Shown here piece by piece: positions 49,201 through 56,832 of a stretch of DNA of 64,000 nt. Every line of letters begins with the position of its first letter. Positions within the stretch are counted from its first letter, which is position 1. This DNA is from Pseudoalteromonas citrea (GTDB lineage: Bacteria; Pseudomonadota; Gammaproteobacteria; Enterobacterales; Alteromonadaceae), in NCBI RefSeq assembly GCF_000238375.3, contig NZ_AHBZ03000022.1, forward strand, positions 248,001 to 312,000. The letters are read 5' to 3'. A program made the translations under genes and the position numbers. The notes beneath the pieces are model-generated. The model worked only from the letters and a program-made list of their open reading frames with translations, did no database searches and was not told the origin of the DNA.

Positions 49201-49989
49201 TTCATAGCTTGAGTAAGGTGATGCATGGTTAAATAATGTATTGCGAAAGGCTTGGCTACTTGGCGTACTCTTAAAAATACCATCATTAAAACTGCCGTAA
49301 ATATTAACGTCTGCATCTGAAAATAACGTCAATAGTGGAGGGTACAATGATGAAGGTTCAACACCAGCAGAGGTGATACTTATTAAACCACTGTTTAATG
49401 AGGCAGCAATAACTTTCTCACCTTGGGTGGTGACATCATATACGTACCCTGTTGTCTCAAACCCTTCGAGATCTAAATGTTCTAAACGCACTTCATTTTT
49501 AGCAGGATCGTAATAGCCTAACCCCAAACCATGAACAGACAACCAAATAGTGCCATCTGGTAACTTCCCAACTTTATCGGCATACACAGGCTCCTGAGAG
49601 TTAAATACAATACGTGTTGTATGATTAGACTCTTTATTAAAAATGTAAACTCCTGATTTAGAAGCTAACAATAAATTTTCAGCATCCACTTCAGTCAATG
49701 ACAGCACAGTTTCCAAATTCAGAACTGACGGTGAGCTATATGGTGAAACAGCGATCAGTTGCTCATCTACTATTCGCCCTAACCCTTGCTCTGTACCAAC
49801 CCAAATTTGTTGATCAGTCGACTCCAGTATGTCATAAATATTCTCCGAACTTTCAGACTCAACTGCAATTTTTTCAAAAAAATCAGCATCCTTATTTAAT
49901 AATTCAAGTCCTTGCTTCCCCCCTATCCACAGTCTTTTTTGGCTATCTTCGACAATTTTTCTCACCCAATGTGACTGAGATAATTTGGG
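46249..49989 (-). pseudogene. Hybrid two-component regulator (HTCS), large 3' fragment split by IS
   Basis: About 1246 codons of a one-piece sensor/regulator. In order: two-bladed-propeller repeats of the reg_prop type (about the first 570 residues, such as KRLWIGGKQGLELL and QIWVGTEQGLGRI), a Y_Y_Y domain, one transmembrane segment, a histidine kinase (LSHELMTPITLL with the phospho-His, NLLSNAIKYSP, GQGIGLNLV), a receiver (LLIIDDTPDM, IISDVMMPKLDGFEL, LHKPFS) and an AraC-type DNA-binding domain (SLSVSQLAKEVALSERQLHRKL). The first 80 codons lie beyond the insertion sequence at 51479-51718. An ATG inside the element at 50067 gives an open frame, but the signal peptide is lost, so the sensor is probably non-functional unless the element excises. 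Confidence 0.9.
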
Positions 49990-49996
49990 TGATGAG

Positions 49997-50008
49997 ATGG
50001 ACACTCCC
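49997..50008 (+). repeat. Left subterminal inverted repeat of the IS
   Basis: ATGGACACTCCC, exact reverse complement of the copy at 51464-51475, 7 bp inside the inferred left end. Confidence 0.92.
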
Positions 50009-50072
50009 AAATCGGCGTCAATGCGCCAAACTAAAGGTGTGTTTTTAACGATAGTTAGTAGGAGCATCCATC

Positions 50073-51110
50073 ATGAATAACGTTAGTATATTAAGCATCG
50101 ATTTAGCAAAAAATGTCTTTCAACTTCTTGGAATTGATGAACACGGAAAACCTTGTTTCTCAAAGCGGGTTTCTAGAGTAAAACTCCATGAAATAATCCT
50201 TAATTTACCGCCTTGTGAAGTCGTTATGGAAGCTTGTTCATCCTCTCACTACTGGGGCAGAGCATGTTTAAATTCTGGTCATCAAGTTAATTTAATCCCT
50301 GCACAACATGTCACCCCATTTGTACGTGGTAACAAAAATGATAAAAATGATTGTTTGGCAATATATGAAGCAAGTAGAAGGCCTAACATTCGCTTTGTTC
50401 CCATAAAAAGTGAACAGCAACAAGCTGTGCTTTGTCTACATAGAATACGAGAAAGGCTACTCAGTACTCGTACTGCCTGTATAAATCAAACTCGAAGTTT
50501 ACTCCTCGAATTTGGGTTTCACATTCCCAAAGCATACTCTGTATTCAAAAAGCATATCCATGAACTTTTATCACAAGATGTTCAACCTGTTATTCGCCTC
50601 ATGTTGTTAGAAGTACAACAAGAGTTAGAAAACTATGATAAAAAAATTAAACTAATGGATACCTTGTTTCAACAAACTAATACCCACAACACCAGTGCAG
50701 AAATTATGCAATCAATTCCTGGGATTGGCCCTATCATTGCCTCCGCGTTTAGCGCTAGTATCGATAAAGGGCAAGCATTTAAAAGTGCGAAAGACTTTAG
50801 CGTCTGGCTTGGCCTTACGCCTAGGCAATATGCGTCTGGTGAAACAAATCGTTTGGGCACAATTACTAAACGTGGAGATGGGTACCTCAGAAAACAACTT
50901 ATTCATGGTGCTCGAACGGTTGTGAACCACGCGCATAAAAAAGACGATGACCTGAACCTATGGGTCACTGCCATCAAGCAAAGGCGTGGTGTGAATAAAG
51001 CTGCGGTTGCAATGGCGCATCGTCTGGCAAGATTAATGTGGATATTACTTCAAAAAAATGAATATTACCGCCCCATACGTTCATGCAACCAGGTTCAAGG
51101 TAATGTTTAA
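50073..51110 (+). CDS. IS110-family transposase (DEDD recombinase)
   Basis: 345 residues. The N-terminal RuvC-like DEDD domain has D10 (SILSIDLAKNVFQL), E53 (EVVMEACSSSHYWG), D90 and D93 (GNKNDKNDCLAIYEA). The C-terminal Transposase_20 domain has MQSIPGIGPIIASAF and WLGLTPRQYASGETNRLG, with the presumed catalytic Ser in ASGE, then KRGDGYLRKQLIHGAR. Both domains appear complete and unbroken, so the element may be active. The ATG at 50073 has AGGAG eight bases upstream. It is oriented opposite to the host gene. Enzymes of this family integrate and excise a circular element under direction of an element-encoded RNA. Confidence 0.95.
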   Translation: MNNVSILSIDLAKNVFQLLGIDEHGKPCFSKRVSRVKLHEIILNLPPCEVVMEACSSSHYWGRACLNSGHQVNLIPAQHVTPFVRGNKNDKNDCLAIYEASRRPNIRFVPIKSEQQQAVLCLHRIRERLLSTRTACINQTRSLLLEFGFHIPKAYSVFKKHIHELLSQDVQPVIRLMLLEVQQELENYDKKIKLMDTLFQQTNTHNTSAEIMQSIPGIGPIIASAFSASIDKGQAFKSAKDFSVWLGLTPRQYASGETNRLGTITKRGDGYLRKQLIHGARTVVNHAHKKDDDLNLWVTAIKQRRGVNKAAVAMAHRLARLMWILLQKNEYYRPIRSCNQVQGNV

Positions 51111-51121
51111 ACACCAAGTTA

Positions 51122-51365
51122 GATTGGCAAGCAGCTCGTAAAAGACAAGGGTGACTTAACCCGAGTGGGTGTTGAGAGTACTTGCCAATCGCCTATCATT
51201 GTTCGCTACAGTTAGATGAAAAAAGGCCTAGCCTGCCTATACAAAACCCGGCAAAGGCACGGTATATAAACCGCTTGGGTGTATTCAAATTAGGGTGTAT
51301 AGGCTCGAAGCTCATTAGGGGCACTGAAATAACAGTTAAGCCCGGATATATGTCAGAGCAACGCT
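51122..51365 (+). ncRNA. Predicted bridge RNA / seekRNA of the IS
   Basis: The 3' noncoding end contains three stem-loops. Stem 1 is GATTGGCAAG/CTTGCCAATC (51122-51131/51181-51190), a perfect 10 bp. Loop 2 has outer stem GCCTATACA/TGTATAGGC (51235-51243/51296-51304) and inner stem CGGT/ACCG (51260-51263/51270-51273). Its flanks AAAGGCA (51253-51259) and TTGGGTGT (51275-51282) match the two halves of the rebuilt target. Loop 3 has inner stems GGG/CCC and ACTG/CAGT; its flanks CTCATTA (51311-51317) and ATATATG (51346-51352) match the two joined element ends. The RNA boundaries are estimates. Confidence 0.75.
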
Positions 51366-51463
51366 TTATTGCAAATGGGTCAAACGTCAAACAGTGGCAG
51401 CGACGAAATGAAAAAACGAGGTAGTTTATTCTACCCCGCCAGAGTTATTTTGTTTGACATACC

Positions 51464-51475
51464 GGGAGTGTCCAT
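51464..51475 (+). repeat. Right subterminal inverted repeat of the IS
   Basis: GGGAGTGTCCAT, exact reverse complement of 49997-50008, 3 bp inside the inferred right end. Confidence 0.92.
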
Positions 51476-51478
51476 ATA

Positions 51479-51718
51479 TGTCTTTCTATGAGAAAATTGA
51501 AGGAACTTGGCCCCATCAAACCTAACCGCCCCTTGATCGGTTGCCAACCAAATATACCCTTTGTAGTCCCTTTCGATATCAAAAATACGATTACTCGGTA
51601 ACCCATGCTGCACGGTAAACGCAATTCTGCCATTCATTTCCACAGCGGCAAATGCACTCGAGGCAAATACGTTTATTGCAATGAAAAACAGAGAAATATA
51701 TAAAAAAACCACAGTCAT
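51479..51718 (-). pseudogene. Hybrid two-component regulator (HTCS), 5' fragment
   Basis: The first 80 codons of the split regulator: signal peptide or first membrane segment (VVFLYISLFFIAINVFASSAFA), then the start of the propeller, NGRIAFTVQHGLPSNRIFDIERDYKGYIWLATDQGAVRFDGAKFL. Translation runs on for 15 codons into the insertion sequence and stops at 51431. Together with 46249-49989 it makes a gene of about 1326 codons, a normal size for this class of sensor. Confidence 0.9.
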
Positions 51719-51948
51719 ATTTATTTATCACCAACGAATAAAATGCCAAGCAATTGATAAGTATATTTAAAAAATATCAAGAAGCTCAAAAGTACCTTTA
51801 AAAGGTTCAATATTTTCAATTTACAGAAAGTCTTTTTTATTATCAACACAGACTGATATTTAATACCTGTTAATTTGTATTTAACATAAAATTGTCCACA
51901 TCAAAACAATGATTAACTATTTTTAACTGCATAACAAAGGAAGAAAAT

Positions 51949-53430
51949 ATGCGTATCTCATATCTCAACCAAGTATTAACAGCCGCACTTATTGGCTTGA
52001 TCACAGGATGCGGTGGTAGTGCAAATGCCAATATTAAGCCCACGATCAATCAAACAGCAACAGAGCAAAATAAAGTCTCGATTGAAGATAATAAACGCAC
52101 TCGCCGTGGTCGTGTTATAGATGGCTATATTTCAGGTGCAACCGTCTGGCTAGATCTTAACAATAACCACATTCATGATGAACACGAACCATCCACACTC
52201 TCCACCACCAAAGGTAACTATTTATTAGAGCTCAGTGAAGAAGACTATGAATGTAGCGCTTATGTTCCAACGTATGTCGATGTTCCTGTTGGCGCGATTG
52301 ATGAAGATTTAGGCGTGGTAACCCAAGCCTATCAAATGGCTATTCCTCCGAGTTTGCAAGCATTGACTGATGATCAGATGCTGCACATTACTCCACTTAC
52401 CACTGTGCTATGGCAATCACTCAACGACGCTCCTGAATTTAAAAATAAGACCTGTGCACAGCTGCAACAAAGTCATGCTTCTCGAGAAGTACTGTTAAAC
52501 AAATTACACAATGTAATTCAATCAACCACAGCGCGTTTTAATATTTCACAAAGCCAATTGTTTAGTGATTACATCTCTACAGGCGACAAAGAAACGCAAG
52601 CACTTGCTGAATCGATTGTACTAGGACTACAAGCAAGTCTGAAAAAGCAAATCGAATTAGAAGCGCAGTACCCAAACGCCAGTGAAGTAAGAGTGATCCA
52701 TTATTTGGCACCAGCAAAAGAATATGAAGGTATCAACGAGTTAGTATGGCACCGAGAAATAGCAATATTCACTTCCGATGATAGCTTTTTCATCAGTGAA
52801 GATGCACGCATGGCCGATGACTTAAGCGAGGTCCTATTTGTTTACTATCAACGGAGCACTGAATCAAAACCTTGGGGTGAAAATGGCAGTTATACTGAAC
52901 AAACTGACTTTGCAGCTAATAACTCAAATCGATTTGATACCTGTTACCATGATGAGCAAGTGACTATAACGCAAGGCGTGACTAAATTTACACTCAGTAA
53001 TTGGTATTCGGGCTCACCCAGAGTAAATCAAAGTTGTGATACAACAACTGACTTTAAAGAAACTGAGCAACGTGTTTTTTCTATCTCACATAATGAGAAC
53101 TTGGTTAACCACCATACTGAAATACATCAACGTCTCAGTAATAGCAGTAAGGTCTACCTAAACGATTGGTATAACTTATCTAACAAATCAACGTCTCTTG
53201 ATAGCCAGAAACTTATCGACCACTTAGGGAATTCTGGTTATTTTTTCAATGAAGAACCAAGCATTGCTTTTTCTTCATGGTTTAAAAGACTCACTGATGA
53301 CAGTTTAGCTAACCGTATTATCACTGAGCGCAATCACCTCAATGAGTGGGTAAAATATACCTATGCAAGTGATGGTACACATGTAACACAATGTAGTACT
53401 GACGGTGAAAAATGGCTACGTTGTAATTAA
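51949..53430 (+). CDS. Uncharacterised lipoprotein
   Basis: 493 residues, not recognised as a named family. The signal peptide ends in a lipobox, LITGC (about residues 17-21). A prealbumin-like or Sdr-B-like segment follows at about 55-105 (VIDGYISGATVWLDLNNNHIHDEHEP ... TKGNYLLELS in pieces), with an acidic DLNNNHIHDEHE loop that could bind calcium. The rest (about 130-493) is rich in Asn, Ser and Thr, with paired cysteines. The region before it holds no other gene. It faces away from the split sensor gene, so it could be a former target of that regulator; this is speculation. Followed by a terminator. Confidence 0.7.
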   Translation: MRISYLNQVLTAALIGLITGCGGSANANIKPTINQTATEQNKVSIEDNKRTRRGRVIDGYISGATVWLDLNNNHIHDEHEPSTLSTTKGNYLLELSEEDYECSAYVPTYVDVPVGAIDEDLGVVTQAYQMAIPPSLQALTDDQMLHITPLTTVLWQSLNDAPEFKNKTCAQLQQSHASREVLLNKLHNVIQSTTARFNISQSQLFSDYISTGDKETQALAESIVLGLQASLKKQIELEAQYPNASEVRVIHYLAPAKEYEGINELVWHREIAIFTSDDSFFISEDARMADDLSEVLFVYYQRSTESKPWGENGSYTEQTDFAANNSNRFDTCYHDEQVTITQGVTKFTLSNWYSGSPRVNQSCDTTTDFKETEQRVFSISHNENLVNHHTEIHQRLSNSSKVYLNDWYNLSNKSTSLDSQKLIDHLGNSGYFFNEEPSIAFSSWFKRLTDDSLANRIITERNHLNEWVKYTYASDGTHVTQCSTDGEKWLRCN

Positions 53431-53439
53431 TCAACGCTG

Positions 53440-53480
53440 AGTGAAGTGAATGGCTATACGCCAGTCACTTCACTATTTTG
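53440..53480 (+). terminator. Intrinsic terminator of the lipoprotein gene
   Basis: AGTGAAGTGA, then TGGC-TATAC-GCCA, then TCACTTCACT, followed by ATTTTG. Outer stem of 10 bp and inner stem of 4 bp, 9 bases after the stop codon. Confidence 0.85.
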
Positions 53481-53532
53481 TTCTGTGATCATTTGCTACT
53501 ATAGCAACAAGCAACTTTTATAGGTAATGATG

Positions 53533-53796
53533 ATGATTAACCCAGCAAAAATTGAAGAAATTGCGAAACAGATCTCAAGTAATATGCCACAAGGCGTAAA
53601 AAACTTAGCAGATACATTTGAATCAAAAACCAAACAAGCCATTCAAAACAAATTGGCTGAAATGGATTTTGTCAGCAGAGAAGAGTTTGATATTCAGAGT
53701 AAAGTACTTATTAGAACTCGAGAGAAGCTTGCTGAACTTGAAGCAAAAGTCGCTGACATAGAAGCTAAGCTAGACAGCGACAAACACGCTGAATAG
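53533..53796 (+). CDS. ubiK: Ubiquinone biosynthesis accessory factor UbiK
   Basis: An 87-residue BMFP/YqiC-type protein that joins UbiJ in the aerobic ubiquinone assembly complex. The N-terminal amphipathic part MINPAKIEEIAKQISSNMP and the trimeric coiled-coil C-terminus (VSREEFDIQSKVLIRTREKL, AELEAKVADIEAKL) follow the family closely. Three consecutive ATGs are present (53527, 53530, 53533); the third was chosen because the family starts MI-P-KIE and AGG lies eight bases upstream. The gene ends 2 bp from the convergent can gene. Confidence 0.93.
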   Translation: MINPAKIEEIAKQISSNMPQGVKNLADTFESKTKQAIQNKLAEMDFVSREEFDIQSKVLIRTREKLAELEAKVADIEAKLDSDKHAE

Positions 53797-53798
53797 CG

Positions 53799-54455
53799 CT
53801 ATTTTGCGTAGCGGTCTTTGACCTGTGTAATAGCCAGAGCATATTGATCCGCTATTTGCTCTGGTTTAGCCGCATGTGCATTAAGCTCATGTAATAACCC
53901 ATCTGCCAACCCATATACCCAACCATGAATGGTTAAGTCTTGCCCTCTTCGCCATGCATCTTGCACAATGTTTGTTTGGCAAACATTTCGTACTTGGTCG
54001 ATAACATTTAGCTCACACAACGCATCACATCGTCTTTGCGGCGTAATATTATCAATGATACTTTGGTGCTTTTCTTTGACGTCAGCAACATGACGTAACC
54101 AATTGTCAATTAAACCAAAGCGCGCTTCATCGAGCACAGCTTGAACGCCACCACAGCCATAATGACCAACCACCATAATATGTTTTACTTTCAGTACCTC
54201 GACTGCATACTGCATCACTGACAAACAATTATGATCAGTATGCACCACCACATTTGCCACATTACGGTGCACAAATAGCTCACCAGGCATCAAATCGACA
54301 ATTTCATTCGCAGGTACACGTGAATCAGAACAGCCAATCCATAAATATTCTGGCTTTTGTTGGCCTAACAGTTTTTTAAAGTAATCAGGATCTCTCGCTC
54401 GTTCGCGTTCAGCCCATTGCTGGTTGTTTTCTAATAAGTGGTCGAGCTTACACAT
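53799..54455 (-). CDS. can: Beta-class carbonic anhydrase
   Basis: A zinc enzyme of 218 residues that interconverts CO2 and bicarbonate, supplying bicarbonate to carboxylases. Ligands are C42 and D44 in WIGCSDSRVPANEI, and H98 and C101 in VVGHYGCGGVQA. The active-site Asp-Arg dyad (D44, R46) is intact. Size and the FVHRNVANVVVHTD block match E. coli Can (220 residues). It starts 12 bp downstream of a methyltransferase gene on the same strand, so the two are probably cotranscribed. Confidence 0.96.
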   Translation of the reverse strand: MCKLDHLLENNQQWAERERARDPDYFKKLLGQQKPEYLWIGCSDSRVPANEIVDLMPGELFVHRNVANVVVHTDHNCLSVMQYAVEVLKVKHIMVVGHYGCGGVQAVLDEARFGLIDNWLRHVADVKEKHQSIIDNITPQRRCDALCELNVIDQVRNVCQTNIVQDAWRRGQDLTIHGWVYGLADGLLHELNAHAAKPEQIADQYALAITQVKDRYAK

Positions 54456-54467
54456 CGCTGAGTTCCT

Positions 54468-55646
54468 CTATTGTCGAGTAGCGTGGATTAAAACATTCCT
54501 TGGGGTGAGCTGCTTTTCACAAAACTCACTCAGGCTGACATCATACCCAGCTTGCTGTAAATATAAACCCCTATCGAGTACCAACCAAATCTCTAACGCT
54601 CTGCGAAAAACATGCCTGACTAATTCAATACGATCTGTCACTCGTTTACGCTGCTCACCTTGTGCCAAATAAGCGGCATAATCAATGCCTGATGGTAAGG
54701 TGATGCCTTTTTGCTCTGCGGCCCAATGACAAAACACCGAGAAATCCCCAGAAAATATGCTTTTGTTAACTGACGGCACACTAATATATTCCGTCGACCC
54801 AGTACAATCTCGGCGCAGTGCATCAAACCCTAACCGCCAAGTGACCTCTTTTCGCCTCACAGTTGCGATTCGTGGCGCAGCTGTCACCGTTTCTTGTAAC
54901 GCCAGCTTCATGTCACTGTGATTCAAACGAAGTGCACTCAACTTGGCAGCCTGACTCATTGGTTGATAAGTCGGCTCAGTAAACAAATGGTAACAACACG
55001 GTGAGAGGCTTATTTTTTCACATTTATGTTGTGTCGCTCTATTCATAAACGTTTGATGCAGAGCACCGCACGCATGCAGTGCAACGGCATGTTGTTTTGG
55101 TTTAAAGTAGGCATCTGTATCGTCAGTAAGCACGTTTGCACAACTAAACTGGACGTTTAGTTCTTGCTGTTTTGCACTATGTGCGCCCTGCTCACACAAA
55201 GCCGACTGCAATTCAATGCTATGAACAGATGGTGCACCTAAATGTGCCATCAACCGACCTAAATGACCTTTACCGGCACACCACTCTAACACCGGGAGTT
55301 GCCGCTCAGGCACATGACTCACGAAATCTTGCAACTGTGTTAGTTTGCGACCTTTAATACCATTACTTAGCCAAAATGGTAGTACTGCTCTTGGTTTTTC
55401 GAGATAAGGCAATGCTGTGACTGATGCCAACAAAGAAACATCCGGTATATAGGCAGAAAACACGTCATATAAGCGAGTTTGATCAGCATCAAGGCGTGCT
55501 ACTTCAGCATCATCGAGATTCAATAGAAACCGATTTAATGGCTCATTAAATGGTAAGGTTAAATGATCAAATGCCACACGTTGCCAAAAATCACGCGTGT
55601 TTGTTAGATAAGCATCTAATTGCTGAAATTGAGAAAGTAACGACAT
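54468..55646 (-). CDS. Methyltransferase of the Methyltransf_32 type
   Basis: About 392 residues. The SAM site is VLEWCAGKGHLGRLMAHLG. A later motif, AVALHACGALHQTFM and ISLSPCCYHLF, has the SPCCYH signature of the Methyltransf_32 family (METTL25/RRNAD1-like). The substrate is unknown; nucleic-acid or ribosome-related targets are suspected for relatives. An N-terminal helical part (1-110) and C-terminal part (250-392) flank the core. The ATG at 55646 is preferred; an in-frame GTG at 55658 is possible. It is upstream of can on the same strand. Confidence 0.75.
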   Translation of the reverse strand: MSLLSQFQQLDAYLTNTRDFWQRVAFDHLTLPFNEPLNRFLLNLDDAEVARLDADQTRLYDVFSAYIPDVSLLASVTALPYLEKPRAVLPFWLSNGIKGRKLTQLQDFVSHVPERQLPVLEWCAGKGHLGRLMAHLGAPSVHSIELQSALCEQGAHSAKQQELNVQFSCANVLTDDTDAYFKPKQHAVALHACGALHQTFMNRATQHKCEKISLSPCCYHLFTEPTYQPMSQAAKLSALRLNHSDMKLALQETVTAAPRIATVRRKEVTWRLGFDALRRDCTGSTEYISVPSVNKSIFSGDFSVFCHWAAEQKGITLPSGIDYAAYLAQGEQRKRVTDRIELVRHVFRRALEIWLVLDRGLYLQQAGYDVSLSEFCEKQLTPRNVLIHATRQ

Positions 55647-55671
55647 GAACCACTGCACATAAAATAAAACG

Positions 55672-56766
55672 CTATTCTACCGTGTTTTCGTCTTTATAGG
55701 GCAGTTGTTGAATGCGATATTTTCGCTTGTGAAAAAACATCAGATAGCCATACATAGGCAAAGATAGAAGCGTTAAAATACACGCCAACACTAACATCCA
55801 AGACCATGCTTCTTCAGCAGAGTCTCGCGTTCGTTGATAAATAAAAGAAGATTTAATAATATCCCACTGAGTCAGATCTAGGCCGTATAATTGTGCGATC
55901 CACTGCCAACGAGTCTCTGACATGCTGCCAATAGGCCCCCCGGAATGCGTAATGTAGACGGCGAGTTCATCCGCTTCAAAGCTCAATTGCTCTTTTGTCT
56001 TATGACGTGCATATTTTTCGTGTATCACTTCAATACTATGCTGCATATTCAATAATGCGTAACGCCAACCTTTCAAACTCGCTCGCTTAAACTTATCAAC
56101 CACATCAGGCTTTTGAGACAGCATATTTTCACTGGTAAACAAAATATCACCGTATACATTCAGCCCGTATTGCTTAGGGCAAATCTGTCGTGTTTTTATT
56201 CCTTGCTGCTGCATTTTATAAGGTTCATTGGTCACGTAGACTTGAAGTGCATCAAACACCCCACGTTTAAAATCGACCAGCGGATTAAGCCCAGCATACA
56301 TAGGTAAATCTGTAATATTTATTCCAGCTCGCGAGAGCATAACGGTGAGCTCTGCACTTTCCTCTTTACCTAAATGACTGACTTTTTTACCCGCGAAGTC
56401 TTCCGGCGTATATATATCACTGCTTTCTTTCACCATCCAACAATATGGTGACGATTGAAATATGGCAGCCATCGCCACTAAAGGTTTTCCCTGCATCTTC
56501 GCTTTCAAGATTCCGGAGTGTGTCACACCGAATTGGGCTTGGCCTGAAAGCACTTTAAAGTGTGTATCTGGGTTACTGGGATTGGCAGGTAAAATACTGA
56601 CTTTGAGCCCCGCTTCTTTATAAAAGCCCTGCTCTGCTGCCATATAATAACCGGCAAACTGAAATTGATGTGTCCACTTAAGCTGCAGTACTACAGGTTC
56701 AAGTGCGTTAAGACTTGAACACCAAATCGTGAGTAAAATAAATAAACCTAGCTGAACTCTATTCAT
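55672..56766 (-). CDS. NMT1/THI5-like periplasmic binding domain with C-terminal membrane anchor
   Basis: 364 residues. The signal peptide (1-21, ending SLNA) is followed by a substrate-binding domain of the NMT1/THI5 type: VVLQLKWTHQFQFAGYYMAAEQGFYKEAGL, SGQAQFGVTHSGIL and the YTPEDFAGKKVSHLG block. At about 325-348 there is one transmembrane helix (WMLVLACILTLLSLPMYGYLM), then a basic tail of about 20 residues. This is the sensory half of NMT1-type histidine kinases or diguanylate cyclases, but no effector domain follows. No ABC permease is nearby. It may be a truncated sensor or a receptor for a separate partner. Confidence 0.8.
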   Translation of the reverse strand: MNRVQLGLFILLTIWCSSLNALEPVVLQLKWTHQFQFAGYYMAAEQGFYKEAGLKVSILPANPSNPDTHFKVLSGQAQFGVTHSGILKAKMQGKPLVAMAAIFQSSPYCWMVKESSDIYTPEDFAGKKVSHLGKEESAELTVMLSRAGINITDLPMYAGLNPLVDFKRGVFDALQVYVTNEPYKMQQQGIKTRQICPKQYGLNVYGDILFTSENMLSQKPDVVDKFKRASLKGWRYALLNMQHSIEVIHEKYARHKTKEQLSFEADELAVYITHSGGPIGSMSETRWQWIAQLYGLDLTQWDIIKSSFIYQRTRDSAEEAWSWMLVLACILTLLSLPMYGYLMFFHKRKYRIQQLPYKDENTVE

Positions 56767-56832
56767 ACACGTTTGTTACTTTCCCAGTAAATTACCGCCA
56801 TTAACTATAGGAAAGTAAACTGTATTTGCCAA

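Larger units (their letters stand above)
49990..51478 (+). mobile_element. IS110-family (IS1111-type) insertion sequence
   Basis: About 1489 bp. Twelve-bp subterminal inverted repeats ATGGACACTCCC (49997-50008) and GGGAGTGTCCAT (51464-51475) lie 7 and 3 bp from the inferred ends. The dinucleotide TG occurs at both junctions (49990-49991 and 51479-51480), so the exact ends may shift by two bases. Taking out this segment joins ...SHRKT to PKLSQSHW... in frame in the host regulator gene. There is a short 5' end, one transposase gene, and a long 3' noncoding end with candidate guide-RNA structure, as in the IS1111 group. Confidence 0.92.

Noticed and set aside
51182-51424. An 80-codon open frame in the right end of the insertion sequence
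   Set aside because: It covers the predicted guide-RNA stems, and its composition does not look coding. IS110-family elements carry a single transposase gene.
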